Source of the DNA: Hofstenia miamia
Lineage: Eukaryota > Xenacoelomorpha > Acoela > Hofsteniidae
Assembly: GCA_900660155.1 (NCBI GenBank)
Contig: CABFPE010000017.1
Location: 590,611 to 654,610 of the forward strand
Length of the DNA stretch: 64,000 nucleotides
Reading direction: 5' to 3'
The position numbers were made by a program, and so were the translations under genes. Each line of letters begins with the position of its first letter. Within the stretch, counting starts at the first letter, position 1. Below the pieces are notes generated by a model. The model was not told where the DNA came from and did not search any database. It saw only the letters and a list, made by a program, of their open reading frames with translations. Below are positions 34,724 to 45,840 of this stretch, piece by piece.

Positions 34724-36433
34724 ATGTCAGAGACCAAGTTCGCAATTTTCCACTCAGATAATGCCCCACTTAGCGCCAAGAGGTTAATGGAGCAACTCCC
34801 AGGATCAACACAAAGATTCTTAGAAATACTGAAAGTGAATGAAGTGCCAGATAGAAACAAGATTTTCTTTAATTTACAATGACTATCTTATCCAGAATGT
34901 GGATACAGACAGTTCACCAAATCAGCTCACCAGGTTAAGAAAGAAGGATGAATTGTCCTGATCACTATTTTCAAACAAATTGTGAAGACACCAGAACAAT
35001 TTTTCAAGGAAGAAGAATTATTGGCTACTTTGTCAGTGCAGCTTTCTCCAGCCACTTGAGAGCTCACAGAAAGAGTTAATTTACAAAAATTCGGAGGACC
35101 TTTAACACCTCCTAGGCCAACACCCCACTGGTCCATCATGGAGAACAAGAGATTTTTGATGATAGAGCGTGACCCTGAAGAATTTGTTGAGGATCTTGTG
35201 ATCCAACAAAGAGTTTTAGTTGAATGTATAGAGAAAGACATCCTAGGGATGATAAAATGGTGCTTAACAGAAATGATTACCAAAGAAGAGCTGGTCATTC
35301 CACAGTCCCCAGGGCAACAAGTAGCTCTGGATGTAGAGTGTACTACTGCTCATGTAAAAATATCTGCAAACCAAATTGAAGAGTTGCTTTTACAAGGTTT
35401 ACAAACTAGGTTCTGGGACACATTAAAAAAGGCAAGAATCAACTATCTGGTTACGATTGGAACTGCCAGTCTTTGAGCAGAATCTGGGTTTTTTTGAATT
35501 AGAAAACAACATTCACAAGGAAAACTGGCTATGCATACCTCCTCCGTGTATAGAGACTCCATTAGTACAACCCAAGTGGTGAGTAAAGAAAGGCAAGAGG
35601 AAAATGGCAACAGATTTACTGGACAAGCTGAACTTTGTGAGTAGTGGTTCTGAAGTGAACAGACTTAGTCGAACCAAAGAGTAGAAAATTGTGCGTGAAA
35701 AACTGATTGAAGGAGGTAATAAAGAAAGAATCTTCATTGATGGGAAATTAACTATCCATGACATCTTTAATAAAGGAACCCCAATACATGAGCAACTATG
35801 AAAAATTCATGAAAAAATAGCAAGTAGGACTGCTTGAGTATTAATTTTATTTCAGGCAGCCAGGGATTTAATGTGGATCAACAATGTTGAGAACATCACC
35901 TGATATTATGATGTCACAAAAAGAAAAGAGATTATAACAATGCTCTGAGCTGATGTGTCCAATCCCGAGAAAATGTCATTAAATCAAGTTCAAGAATTTT
36001 GCTCACTTTTTGCTGATCACGCTACTAGAATGGGATCTTTGAGAGATGTTTTTGTACATTTTTACCCAGATATCACAATCAGAGCTGAAGACGCACATAC
36101 TTCCAACATTGATGCAATGATGACTCTAATGATAGCTCTCAAAGGATTCCAGCTGTACAAAAGGTTTTATGACACCTTCACCCGTCAATTAAACAACTTA
36201 AGACACAATTACCCAATTAGCTCCCAAATTCCTGTGCTTCAGTTCTTCATATTAAGAGATGAGGTTGTAACTCAGAGAGAAGTAGTCATGCAAGTCACAT
36301 GTGAACCCTAGTATGCAGAAGTTCAAGATTGGGAAGGAGTTTTAGCAATTTAAATGATAAGAGCAACTCAGAAAATAGTCTCAGGACCAGCTCTCCAATT
36401 GTTACCACAGAATTAATTTGAGCAAGGAGGGCG
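34724..36433 (+). pseudogene. Element C accessory module (unknown family, fossil)
   Basis: Blocks in the same order as in B: SETKFAIFHSDNAPLSAKRL (about 34.73 kb), PHWSIMENKRFLMIERDPEE (about 35.13 kb), GMIKWCLTEMITKEELVIP (about 35.25 kb), LDVECTTAHVKISANQIEEL (about 35.32 kb), YYDVTK (about 35.91 kb), SLNQVQEFCSLFADHATRMG (about 35.98 kb), FVHFYPDITIRAEDAHTSN and MTLMIALKGFQLYKRFYDTF (about 36.05-36.18 kb). It ends just before the purine tract and 3' LTR. No membrane segments. The purpose of the module is unknown. Broken, but less so than A. Confidence 0.65.
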
Positions 36434-37319
36434 TGTAGAGCCATGTGGGGAAGTTTTGTGATTATTATTTCTTGATTTTATATTTGCAATTACATAAGTA
36501 TGATATAAAGTTTTAATTTGGTTTTAGTTTACAAAAACAATTTAATATCCCCTCAATTAGGTGCTACATATTATTATTACTCAAATTAAACAATGAGGGA
36601 ACAACATGACATGATTATCACAAGATCTTTAGTTGTAAGCAAAGAAAGGTAATAATTAGAATTGTATAAATTGATGTAGGAATTTTTATCTAGCTTCAAC
36701 TACTGTTTATCATTTATTTTATTAACTTTCTTTTTCAATATGCAAATAACTTGGTAAGTTAAGGCAACAGTTTGGGAGTACTTTCCTCAAATACTGACTC
36801 TACGCATAGTGTCTAGAGATCCATCTAGCCCAAATTATGGACCTTTTAGGTTTTGTATACAGCTACATATAGGGAAATAATAAACCTGTCATTCTATTTC
36901 AACAAGTACATGCACTGATAACTGATTATACTGTGATGATATTATACCATTGGTTAGCATGAATGCATGGTAACTACATGCTATTATTTTGTGAGATGAG
37001 AGATAACAATGCAAATGAGATGCTTATTGTTAGCAATGAGATAGATAATAAATTGTGAGACAATTAGAGTAGCACCATTCACTCAAGTTAAGCACTTCTC
37101 TTTTTGGATATCACTTTGGCTGGAAGCCATACAAATTGGTCATCTTGGAGTTTACCTAAAAAGTCTTTGTTACTTTGATAAATTGCCAATGTTTGTTCTA
37201 ATAAATTCTCTATGTTAATTTACTGGAATCAGGGCTGTTATAATAAGGTCACTACTACAACCTTCTGCTGTGACAATGAGTTCTATAGTGTAATTAGAGT
37301 GCCAGCCCATGATTCCACA
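36434..37319 (+). repeat. 3' LTR of element C (family 3)
   Basis: TGTAGAGCCATGTGGGG to GATTCCACA, 886 bp, preceded by AAGGAGGGCG and followed by the target duplication ATGT. Confidence 0.8.
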
Positions 37320-37408
37320 ATGTGAACTCACTACAACTAAGTAATAGTGACATTGTATAAAATCAGCAGATAAGGAAATGTAAACAATGTAAAATTGAAA
37401 GACAGGTA

Positions 37409-37890
37409 CATGTTGGCTGTTTAATTATTTGTGCAAATTACATTATAAATATGATGTAATCAAAGTAGAAAGGGATGAATTAATTTTTACTGGAATAAAG
37501 TCAGGTTGTGCACTTTTTATATTTTGCCTCTAACAATTCATAAAAATAGCAATCAATGCACTAAAATAATTAAGAACACATTGCACACTGAGAACATCCC
37601 ATTGCACTAAGGGGGTTGGTGAGTCACAGCTTGATCTCCACCAAGTGGACATTGTTACCAACCAGCCCTTCTCATTTTTTGTTTCATGGCACTGCTTTGG
37701 GCCTTGGCCCTGTGAACAGCTGACAATCTAAAGAAGAATTTATTAGCCTTATTCAATAACAGTTACTGGATACAATTAAATAAATAGGATTGAAGTATAA
37801 TGGAATTCTGCAGGTAATCCTAGGATGATATACTTAGTAATAGTATCTTCTCAATTACTTATATGTCTAGAGCCTGGTACATATTCTACA
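37409..37890 (+). repeat. 5' LTR of element D (family 4-like)
   Basis: It ends ATATTCTACA directly before the PBS. It shares AAATATGATGTAATCAAAG and GATGAATTAATTT with the 3' end of D at 48456-48500. The left boundary is uncertain by tens of bases. Confidence 0.5.
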
Positions 37891-37908
37891 TAGCAACCAT
37901 GACAGGCA
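37891..37908 (+). promoter_or_regulatory. Primer-binding site of element D
   Basis: TAGCAACCATGACAGGCA follows the LTR end CA directly and matches the PBS of A (TGGCAACTGTGACAGTG) closely. Confidence 0.6.
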
Positions 37909-38399
37909 CCTGATGCTTGCAAGCAAGAAACCAATTATGAGTTAGGATGGATTACTTCTCAGGGAAAGGAATAATAAACAGAATTAAATTGCTAAAGAAG
38001 ATAACTTCTTATCAAACAAACTCTGTGGATGGAGAAGAGTTAAGAACAAACCAGGAAGCCCCAATGTGAGGAAAAATTGAAAAAAAACAATGGATACTGT
38101 AAGAAAAATATATTTGTGCTCTAAAAATTAGTGCAAACAAGAAGGGAACCTGAAGAAAAACCTAAGAGAGATACTACAGTGAATAGCACCATTACCAAAA
38201 CCTTAAATCAAATGTAGGGAACAAAGAACTACTCATAGCCAAAGCCAGAAAATGTTAAATTCAAGAAAAAAGAAAAAACCAGGTCAAAGACTCAGCAACC
38301 ACCACATGTCAAAGCACTGCAGACGCAATAAACAGCGTCACTACATGATAGTGAAGTTTCCCTAACAGAATTAGTACTGGAATCAGTACAGATTGAAAA

Positions 38400-39907
38400 T
38401 CAATACAAAATATCTGAACTCACAGAAATTATAAGGAAGAGAATAGAAGTTAAAACACAATTAAGCTTACAAATCAAACAATTAACACAGTGAATGCTGG
38501 AACTAGAATCAATTAATACAGAAAAAGAAAAATGGATGGACAAAATGAGTAACTGAGCAGAGAAATTTGTTTCAATGGCAAGTACAAATGTTAAAAGAAG
38601 CAAATGAAGAAATAAAAAAGTAGAGTAAAAAATGGCAGGAACTAATGGCTGAAATGCATGAAGAAAATGTCAGATTGAGAGATGAGAATGTAATGAAACA
38701 ACTAGAAATTGTTAGTCTACCAGACAAAATATGATTGATAATGCTCATCAATGAAAATGAAATAGCAGAAGAGTGGAGACAACTGCAAATTGAAATAACA
38801 GAGAGACCAGAAAAATTAAATTGGATAGAGGCAAAGGAAGAAAAAGAAACTAATAATAACCTACCAGAAACAGAGGAAGAGTTTATCAAGGAATTCATAG
38901 AAAAAATTACTAGACAAGTAAAACAAAACTGTAAACCACAAACAGTAACACAACCAATATTTATAAATTCAATATTCTTGGATGATGATAATGAACAAAC
39001 ACCATTATGCAAAGCAATACTGCCTAATTTCACAGGAAAAATCAACAACTACTCACCAACTTTCTTGGAATGGTTACAAATATTCAAGATTACCATGAAG
39101 TAAAGAAAAGTGACACAAAGTGCAGCAGCAGCAAGGTTCCAATTATGCCTAAGTGGGGCCACATATCAACACTATTTGGTACTCTATATAAAAATAAAAA
39201 CAAATTACAAAAATTGATCAGCAAATATAAAGCTTATTACAATAATGAGAACTTTAAAAGCCAATACCATATGATCCTAAATGGGATAAAAATGAATAGA
39301 AAAGATGATTTAAGGAACTACATGTCACAAGTAGAACAAATGTTAAAACTAAGCTCACAAGAAGAAACTTATGTAAAATATGACATATTCTCACACATAT
39401 GTAAAGGACTGCTGGAAGCAATAAGACAACCATTTCAAATCAAATGTGACACTGAGGATACACTAGAGTGTATGATTAGAAAAGGCCTGGCAATCCAAAT
39501 AACATTAGAGAATAACACAAGAATCTATGAATGAGTAACAATAAACAAAACAATAAGCAACACAGGATCAATGATCAAGAAATTTGGATGTTGATAATAA
39601 AAGCAACAAAGAAAAGTCAACAGATAAAGATGAATTGATTAAATTGAAATTGAAAGATAGGACTACTAAGAAAATTAGGAAAAGGGACTTTAGATGTCAA
39701 ACCTGTGGCAACAAAGGTCACACAAAACAGCAGATTAATCTAATTGAACATGGAAAGGCTTACTATAAGGAAGAAGACTTGATAGAAGAAATTGAAGAAA
39801 CATCAGAAGAAGAGGAAGATGAAGAAACAATAGATGATTTAAACTTAAAAGGCACCTCCTCAAGAAAAAAGTGCACCATTCTAATAATCACTGATCTGAT
39901 AAAATAA
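38400..39907 (+). pseudogene. Element D gag (fossil)
   Basis: A long charged, coiled-coil-like N-terminal part (about 38.4-38.95 kb) precedes a TPLCKAILPNFTGKINNYSP segment. A helical capsid-like piece (39070-39534) carries LRNYMSQVEQML and DIFSHICKGLLEAIRQPFQ. A nucleocapsid-like piece (39584-39907) has a basic run, a CCHC-like CQTCGNKGH zinc-knuckle start, and a strongly acidic tail (EEIEETSEEEEDEETIDD). This is the ordinary gag layout of Ty3/gypsy elements. The gag of F and A is of the same type. Broken. Confidence 0.7.
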
Positions 39908-40173
39908 ATACATTAACAGTTGTAGTGAATGGAGTCATGATAAAGGCAACCATAGACATGGGTGTGGTAATCTCCTTAATAACTGATGGATGTGTTATGA
40001 AAATTGGTTTCACAAAAGCAAACTACAGAACAAAACCAGCAGACTGATAAACACTTCAGGTGACTACATCAACACAAAGTGCAAACTGGAGAAAATAAAA
40101 ATCGAAATTGCAAACAAAATGTTCAAACAATCATTTGCAGTAATAGACACAGAACTAAACCTGCCACTGTTCA
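39908..40173 (+). pseudogene. Element D aspartic protease, left part (fossil)
   Basis: VVNGVMIKATIDMGVVISL (active-site loop zone), then DYINTKCKLEKIKIEIANKM and AVIDTELNLPL, matching A (NYIDTKVTPVEIPIRITN, VIDTKRNPLPY). The right part, ILGNHFLTEN, follows the LINE at about 43.92 kb. Confidence 0.65.
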
Positions 40174-40233
40174 AAGACTTAGAAAGGTAATTGTTTCTAT
40201 TCTATATTAACGGGACTATTCAATTGTGTAACT

Positions 40234-41139
40234 TTGCGTGATTACAATGTATTAGTTTACCAGACAAACTCAGGATACAATGCCTTTTTGCATTCAATGT
40301 GTAAAAGGCAATCAACTCTTACAAATTTGAGCGGAAACACAATGTGCTCACAGTGCACAAAAGAAAAATATTCGACAGACTGCAATATTTTCAAAAAGAA
40401 GGTAGAATCTAATGATGATAGAATCAAATGTGCGAAATGTAAGCATTTCTTCCATCTTGCATGCACAGGAATAAATGTATCTGTTTTTGAAATTATGCAA
40501 GAAAAAGTAAAAATAAAAGGCAGCATTTCTTGGAATTGTGAGAACTGTATCTCAACTGATGTACATGTAATTGAGGCGGATGTCTCTTACATTAGTACAG
40601 CTGTAACTGAAATAAAGAAGTACTCTGATATAGTGAAGAATTCTCATCAAGAAAAGATTTCAAGAATAAATTCTAATGATCTAGACAACAAACACAATTA
40701 TGAAATTAGAATTCGTGGTTTTCCTGAGAGCGAACATTTATCGCGATCAGAGCGGGCAAATGAGGAAAATGAAAATGTCTGTAAACTGTTTAGTAGTTTA
40801 AATAGTAACTTTAATGAAAACCAACTATCTGACATTACGAGGTTAGGTAAATATGATAAAAATAAAAAGCGGGCTTTACTGGTGAGGCTCAAGGAGCCAA
40901 TACATGTAAAAACAATTTTAGGAAATGTCAGTAAGTTGAAAAGTAGTAACCCATTTAACTATAGCGTATATCTGTCCAGAGGTGTTAATAAAAAAGAGTG
41001 GGAAATGGAAAACGCTGCTTTAAAGCAAAGAAAGGAAATGTTAAGGGAAAATAATGTTGAACCAAGGAATTTGCGAATAATAAATTTTCGTCTTCATGAA
41101 AGGAAAAATGAAAAATGGATTAACATCCAGCAAGATTGA
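40234..41139 (+). CDS. LINE ORF1-like protein with PHD-type zinc finger
   Basis: 301 codons. Residues about 30-100 form a C4HC3-like finger: MCSQC, then IKCAKCKHFFHLACTGI, then a W-N-C-E-N-C end. This is the PHD-type motif found in ORF1 of several CR1/L2-group LINEs, where it is thought to help bind nucleic acid or chromatin. After a charged linker, residues about 145-300 (YEIRIRGFPES, then RLGKYDKNKKRALLVRLKEP and a region with LSRGVNKKEWE) look like the RRM-like 'R..GiPE...n....v' domain of LINE ORF1 proteins. It ends in TGA at 41137. The following endonuclease-RT region continues in the same frame, so the two may once have been a single protein, or be joined by stop-codon read-through. Confidence 0.75.
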   Translation: MRDYNVLVYQTNSGYNAFLHSMCKRQSTLTNLSGNTMCSQCTKEKYSTDCNIFKKKVESNDDRIKCAKCKHFFHLACTGINVSVFEIMQEKVKIKGSISWNCENCISTDVHVIEADVSYISTAVTEIKKYSDIVKNSHQEKISRINSNDLDNKHNYEIRIRGFPESEHLSRSERANEENENVCKLFSSLNSNFNENQLSDITRLGKYDKNKKRALLVRLKEPIHVKTILGNVSKLKSSNPFNYSVYLSRGVNKKEWEMENAALKQRKEMLRENNVEPRNLRIINFRLHERKNEKWINIQQD

Positions 41140-43830
41140 CAGACTAACGAAATTTACTCTTTACCGTCACTTCTTTCGCATAACATCAACAGTTTAAGGA
41201 AAAACTTCCTTATCCTAGAGTATTATGTTAAAAGGAATAATTTATCAATAGTTAATATTCAGGAAACTAAACTAGTACAAGAAATACATAGTGAAACACT
41301 GGCAATTGAGAATTACTATATGTTTCGGCTGGATAGAAACTGTGACATTGTGGGAAAAGACGGTGGCGGAGGATTAATTACATATGTGGATAAGAAATGG
41401 GCTATTCACAAACCGAAAGTCTTGCATGAAATCTCTGTTCGAGACATTGAGTTACTAGCTATTGCAAGTAGGCCAAAATTTTTGCCAGCTATGTTTACAT
41501 CTGTTGTAATCATAAACATGTATTTACCGCCTGATCGGAAAAAGGAAAATAGTGAGAAAATAATTAGAAGTACTCTAGTTGCATGTCTAAAACGATACCA
41601 ACGAGCTTTTTTCATCATAACAGGAGATGCTAATCAAAGGAAAGTCGGTTGTTTAGAAAGTATGGGTTTTAAAAACTGTGTCGACAGACACACATTTTTG
41701 CCTAACAGATCACAATTAGATATCGTCTACGTAACTAACCCTCAATTTTATAGCATTCAATACGAACCTCCTATTGGAGGATTCAATATCATGTATCACC
41801 TCAGTTTAGTGGGGATCCCAAGCATCAGCAACAAAACAAAATTTGCAAACAAATGTAAAGATAGAGGAACGCAATTCGCGTTCGATCAAGATAAAATAGG
41901 CAAAAAGTTGAGCAAGGTAGACTGGGATTTAATACTGGAGGACAACAATCTTAACCAAGTTGTTCAAAAAATCGAGGAAAAGATTTTAGGAATTATTTCT
42001 GAATGTAGAACACCTGCTTACTCACAAGATAGAACGGACAAAGTTAAAGATGATGAAATTGATTCATTGATAATAGCAAAGAAGATAGCATTGAACAGTG
42101 GTAATCAAAAGCAGAGGAATTTTTTACAGAGGCAAATTTCTAAACGAGTCCAACTCAATCGAAGAAGGAAAATTGAGGCGATGACCAGAGAAAGTATTTA
42201 TGACACAATAAATAGTAAGTTGAAACCGAAACAAGAAAAAATTAGGAAGACTGAATCAACAGCACACCTTCTAAATACACATTTTACTAGGTTTAATGGA
42301 GAAAAAGAAAATGACGTAGAGCTGGAAATCAAAGTTTTCAAAGAGAATTCGCCAACAGTTAGTGTTGAGCAAGTAAGAGATATATTGAGAAAGATTAAAT
42401 GTGATAAATCAAAAGGTCTGTCAGATATTCCTACATGGGTATATAGAAACTTTAATGGAATTCTCTCTGTACTATATACGAAGATCTTTAATAAGTGTTT
42501 CGAAAAAAGAATTTACCCCGAAAACTGGAAGAAAGCATTAATGACGGCAGTGCCGAAAACGGCAAATGTTATTGAAATAACTCCGGAAAATTTAAAATTT
42601 TTTCGTCCGATTACGGTGACTCCAGTAATTGCTAGAGTTATGGATAAATGTGTCGTTGATGTATACATGCAAAAGATGAAAGATACCTTAGATCCGTATC
42701 AATTTGCATATAAAGAAAATAATGGAACAGTGGATATATTGCTATATACAATGCAAATTATATATACATGTCTTAATCTAACTGATACGTCAATTGTTCG
42801 AATGGTGTTTTTTGATTATTCCAGTGCATTTAATACAATTTTGCAAAACAAGACAATAAATAAGTTAGGCAAAACATCACCTTGGCTGTCAGATTGGGTA
42901 AAGGCATACATGACGAACTGGTTGCAAAGAATACATTACAACAAAGATAAATGCACTGAAGAAGTAAAATTAGTTGTTGGACTTCCACAAGGCGGACCTT
43001 TGAGTGGGATACTGTTCACCGACCAAACTAATGAAATATCTAATGAAAAATTAGATGCTGACAGGAACATTGCTGATATTTCAAAATACTAAGATGATAT
43101 GAGAGTAATTAGAAAAATCAGATGCAAAAGTGCTATGGAAGACTTCAATGAATACAAAATAACAGTAAAAAAGGCAATTGAAGCTTCGGAAAGCAGAAAC
43201 TTAAAAATGAATATTTCAAAAACAAAGGAATTAATTATTGCGCACCCGAACATCAGGAAAGAGTGTCTTACAAAAATAATTACTGAGAAAATTCGTGTTG
43301 GGAAAAATGAAATTGAAAATGTAAAAACATTTAAATATCTAGGTCTCCACATTGACAGCTCTCTTTGTTGGAGTTCGCATGTTAATTATATAGTGAAAGT
43401 AGCATTCCTCAGAATACGAAAACTTAATTATTTTATTAACTATCTGAAAGATGCCATGAAAATGTTTGTATTCCGAACGTATATTTTACCCATCTATATG
43501 TATGCAGCGGAAGTATATGTTCCAGGACTTTTAGAAAGTGAAAGGAAGAAATTGCGGAAACCAATTAGAATATTCTCAAAAATAGCAAAAATAGAGAAAA
43601 TTATCCTGGTAGAGGAAGTTAATGTTGCTTTTGCCAAGAAATTTATAAGAACTGTAACAAAGATTAAAGAAAACGGAGATCATGTGCTTCATAAATCAAT
43701 TCCTTTTTCAACATCAAAGTCAAGATGCAAGATAACATTCCCAAAAGTTCAGTCGGTGCACTTTAAGAAATCGTTTATATATAATGCATGTACGTATATA
43801 TTGTACGGAATCTGCCCGCAGTTCCTATAG
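41140..43830 (+). pseudogene. LINE endonuclease-reverse transcriptase (one internal stop)
   Basis: APE-type endonuclease comes first: SLLSHNINSLRKNF, NIQETKL, GGGLITYV, VIINMYLPPDR, IITGDANQR ('GDfN' position), RSQLDIVYVTN, and a degenerate final block where SDH.p is expected (NIMYHLSL). The RT follows: KCDKSKGLSDIPTWVYRNF, FFRPITVTPV, VFFDYSSAFNTI (motif A), VVGLPQGGPLSG (motif B), then KY-stop-DDM at the catalytic YADD box: the TAA at 43090-43092 replaces the second residue. The frame continues unchanged to 43830 with NISKTKELII and FKYLGLHIDS thumb blocks. The first ATG after the upstream TGA is at 41320. The copy is inactive because of the stop in the catalytic box. Confidence 0.85.
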
Positions 43831-43889
43831 TAATTGTCACGTTCCTTTTTACAAACAACTTTGTTGTTTTGTACAGGAAGTAAAGCAGA

Positions 43890-43911
43890 CATACATACAT
43901 ACATACATACT
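43890..43911 (+). repeat. (CATA)n tail of the LINE
   Basis: A run of CATA repeats in place of a poly(A) tail, at the junction back into element D. Simple repeats at the 3' end are typical of CR1/L2-group LINEs. Confidence 0.8.
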
Positions 43912-44500
43912 ATTCATGATGATACTAGGCAATCATTTCTTAACAGAAAACAACTGCATTATAGACTACTAAAAAAAATTTCCAAGAGGAGGTAATAATA
44001 ATGGAAGAAAAAATGAAGAAAACAGCATACAAATACTCTTCAGGCTAATGGAAGACATTAAACTCCAACCCAATAACTTGAAAATATTTACAAAAGAGTC
44101 CCTGAAAAAATTAACAGCAGACATCATGCTCTACAAGCAAACAAGAATAAACACAAAAAACTGTCACTTCTGTCTAGTTTATGCACTCTTAAAGAGGGAA
44201 AAGGAGCAATACTGATAGTCAATGCAGCAAATAGGAATGTTAATGCCAAAAAAGAAAACATCAAGATATATGGAAAGAGAACTACCTCAGAAAAACAACT
44301 AGTTGAGAAGGGCATGAACATAATTGAGGAAGCAAACAATGACTACAATATACCAGAAATACGACCAGAAGAGTATAAACATTTAACAAAAACAGAAAGG
44401 AAACAATTAAAACTATTGGACATACTACAGAAACACAAAAATCTTCAACTATGGAGAAATTAGTGTCAGAAAAGAAGTAAGAGAAACCTGCAAAATAATA

Positions 44501-45250
44501 ATGACAATGCAGGAGCCAATCAGACTATTATGCAGAAGAGTCCCCAAGCACCTGAGAGAAAATCACAATAAAATTCTAAATGAACTCATCAACAACAAAA
44601 TCATCAGGCCTGTCAAAAGCCCTTATGCTGCACCAACAGTATTTGTCAAGCAGAGAACAAAACACAGACAATGCATGGATTTTCTTAAACTGAATGATGC
44701 AACTAAAAACGACACATACTCACTCCTGAGAATTGATGAAGCAAGCAAGAATAAATAATATACCTGAATATACCTTTGCAAGGCATACTTGCAAGTACTG
44801 ATGCAAGAAGAAGAAGACATTGAAAAAATGGCATTTATTGTGCTATATGGACACTTTGAATGGATGTTGGGCTGTGCAACATGCCAGCAACATTTCCGTG
44901 ATATGTTACAAAAGTTTTTAAACATAATCAGAGAAAAATCAAAGAAAGTATAAACATGTACACTGATGATACAGTAAAAGAACACATAGAAAAACTAAAT
45001 TGAAAATTGACAATTTTATACAATGCAGGTCTATGTGTTAATGGAAATAAATGGGAAATACTCAAAGAACATGTAGTATTCCTTAGAAGACAAACAGAAA
45101 AAAGTATAATAAAAATGGAGAACAATGCAAAAGATATGGTAGAAAACATCCAAAGCCATAGGAACAAAAAAGATGTAGAAAGAGTGATGGGATTCATAAA
45201 CTATTATGGGTTGTTTATATCCAACATTGCGCAAAAAAACAATTAATATG
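44501..45250 (+). pseudogene. Element D reverse transcriptase (fossil)
   Basis: RVPKHLRENHNKILNELINN, KIIRPVKSPYAAPTVFVKQ, RQCMDFLKLNDATKNDTYSL (the fingers), then a YTDD catalytic box (about 44.96 kb) and the thumb GLCVNGNKWEILKEHVVFL, then GFINYYGLFISNIA. Order and spacing match RT of A and B. Broken. Confidence 0.85.
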
Positions 45251-45560
45251 ACAGCATTGCTAAAGAAATTGCCAATAGTTAAATGGACCTGGAAAGAACA
45301 AGAAGAGTTGGCAAAACTACCATCACTAAATACACCTGACTACAAGAAGGAATTCATCCTCAACTGTGATGCTAGCAATGTAGCAATAGGGGCATGTCTG
45401 GGACAAATTATAGACCAAGCTTGAGATGCTTGCACTAGTGGAAAGCATAAAAAGTTTAGAAATTTCTTAGTGAACTGACAACAGTTGTCTAGTCTAGCTA
45501 AAAAAATTCTCAGCCAACAAATACTCCATAGTATTGTGCTGGATAGAGTATTTAAGTGAA
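45251..45560 (+). pseudogene. Element D RNase H domain (fossil)
   Basis: KEFILNCDASNVAIGACLGQI is the first RNase H strand with the catalytic Asp. It follows the RT connection segment directly and matches A almost residue for residue. Confidence 0.75.
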
Positions 45561-45599
45561 TTCAAGTTCACTATCAAACACAGAAAAGGCAACTGTCAT

Positions 45600-45840
45600 A
45601 GAAATGCCAACTTCTGGACCATGCTCTAAGAATACCAATGAGATATAGAAAAACTGAAAGTGAGAAGAAATAATTCCAGTTTTTACCATGAACTGAATAT
45701 GAAAAGCTACTGCAAATTAATGCTGATAAGAAAGATGAACCAATGTTACCAATACTGCTAAAGGAAGAAATAACAGAGAAGGAGATCTTCAAAAAAAAAC
45801 AAACAGATTCAGTCCTAGCAGAGATAATCAGAAAAATACA
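45600..45840 (+). pseudogene. Element D integrase, left part (fossil)
   Basis: Contains the linker block shared with A and B (TEYEKLLQINADKKDEPMLP, then KEEITEKEI). The rest of integrase resumes after the solo LTR at 46952. Confidence 0.6.

Larger units (their letters stand above)
32999..37319 (+). mobile_element. Element C: short fossil LTR element carrying mainly the accessory module
   Basis: Bounded by family 3 LTRs (5' LTR from 32999, 3' LTR 36434-37319). It is flanked by the perfect 4-bp duplication ATGT (32995-32998 and 37320-37323), so the outer ends are those of the original insertion. Between the LTRs no gag, RT, RNase H or integrase was found, only sequence matching the accessory module of B (about 34724-36433), ending at a purine tract AAGGAGGGCG. 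A family 2 solo LTR (33331-34346) has landed in the 5' LTR. By eye, the aligned LTR starts differ at about one base in ten, so the element is old. Broken. Confidence 0.75.
40174..43912 (+). mobile_element. CR1/Jockey-superfamily LINE inserted in element D
   Basis: A non-LTR retrotransposon of about 3.74 kb with an ORF1-like region carrying a PHD-type zinc finger (40234-41139), an endonuclease-RT region (41140-43830) and a 3' tail of (CATA)n at about 43890-43910. It lies inside the protease region of LTR element D. The short repeat TTCA (40170-40173 and 43913-43916) may be its target duplication. The coding region is one frame throughout, with only two in-frame stops (41137-41139 and 43090-43092), so it is much younger than the LTR elements around it. 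The RT motif style (FDYSSAF, GLPQGGPLSG) suggests the L2/Rex1/CR1 side of the superfamily. Confidence 0.85.

Noticed and set aside
38572-39048. Minus-strand open stretch of 158 codons
   Set aside because: Antisense shadow of the gag of element D, with the same composition bias. No motif.
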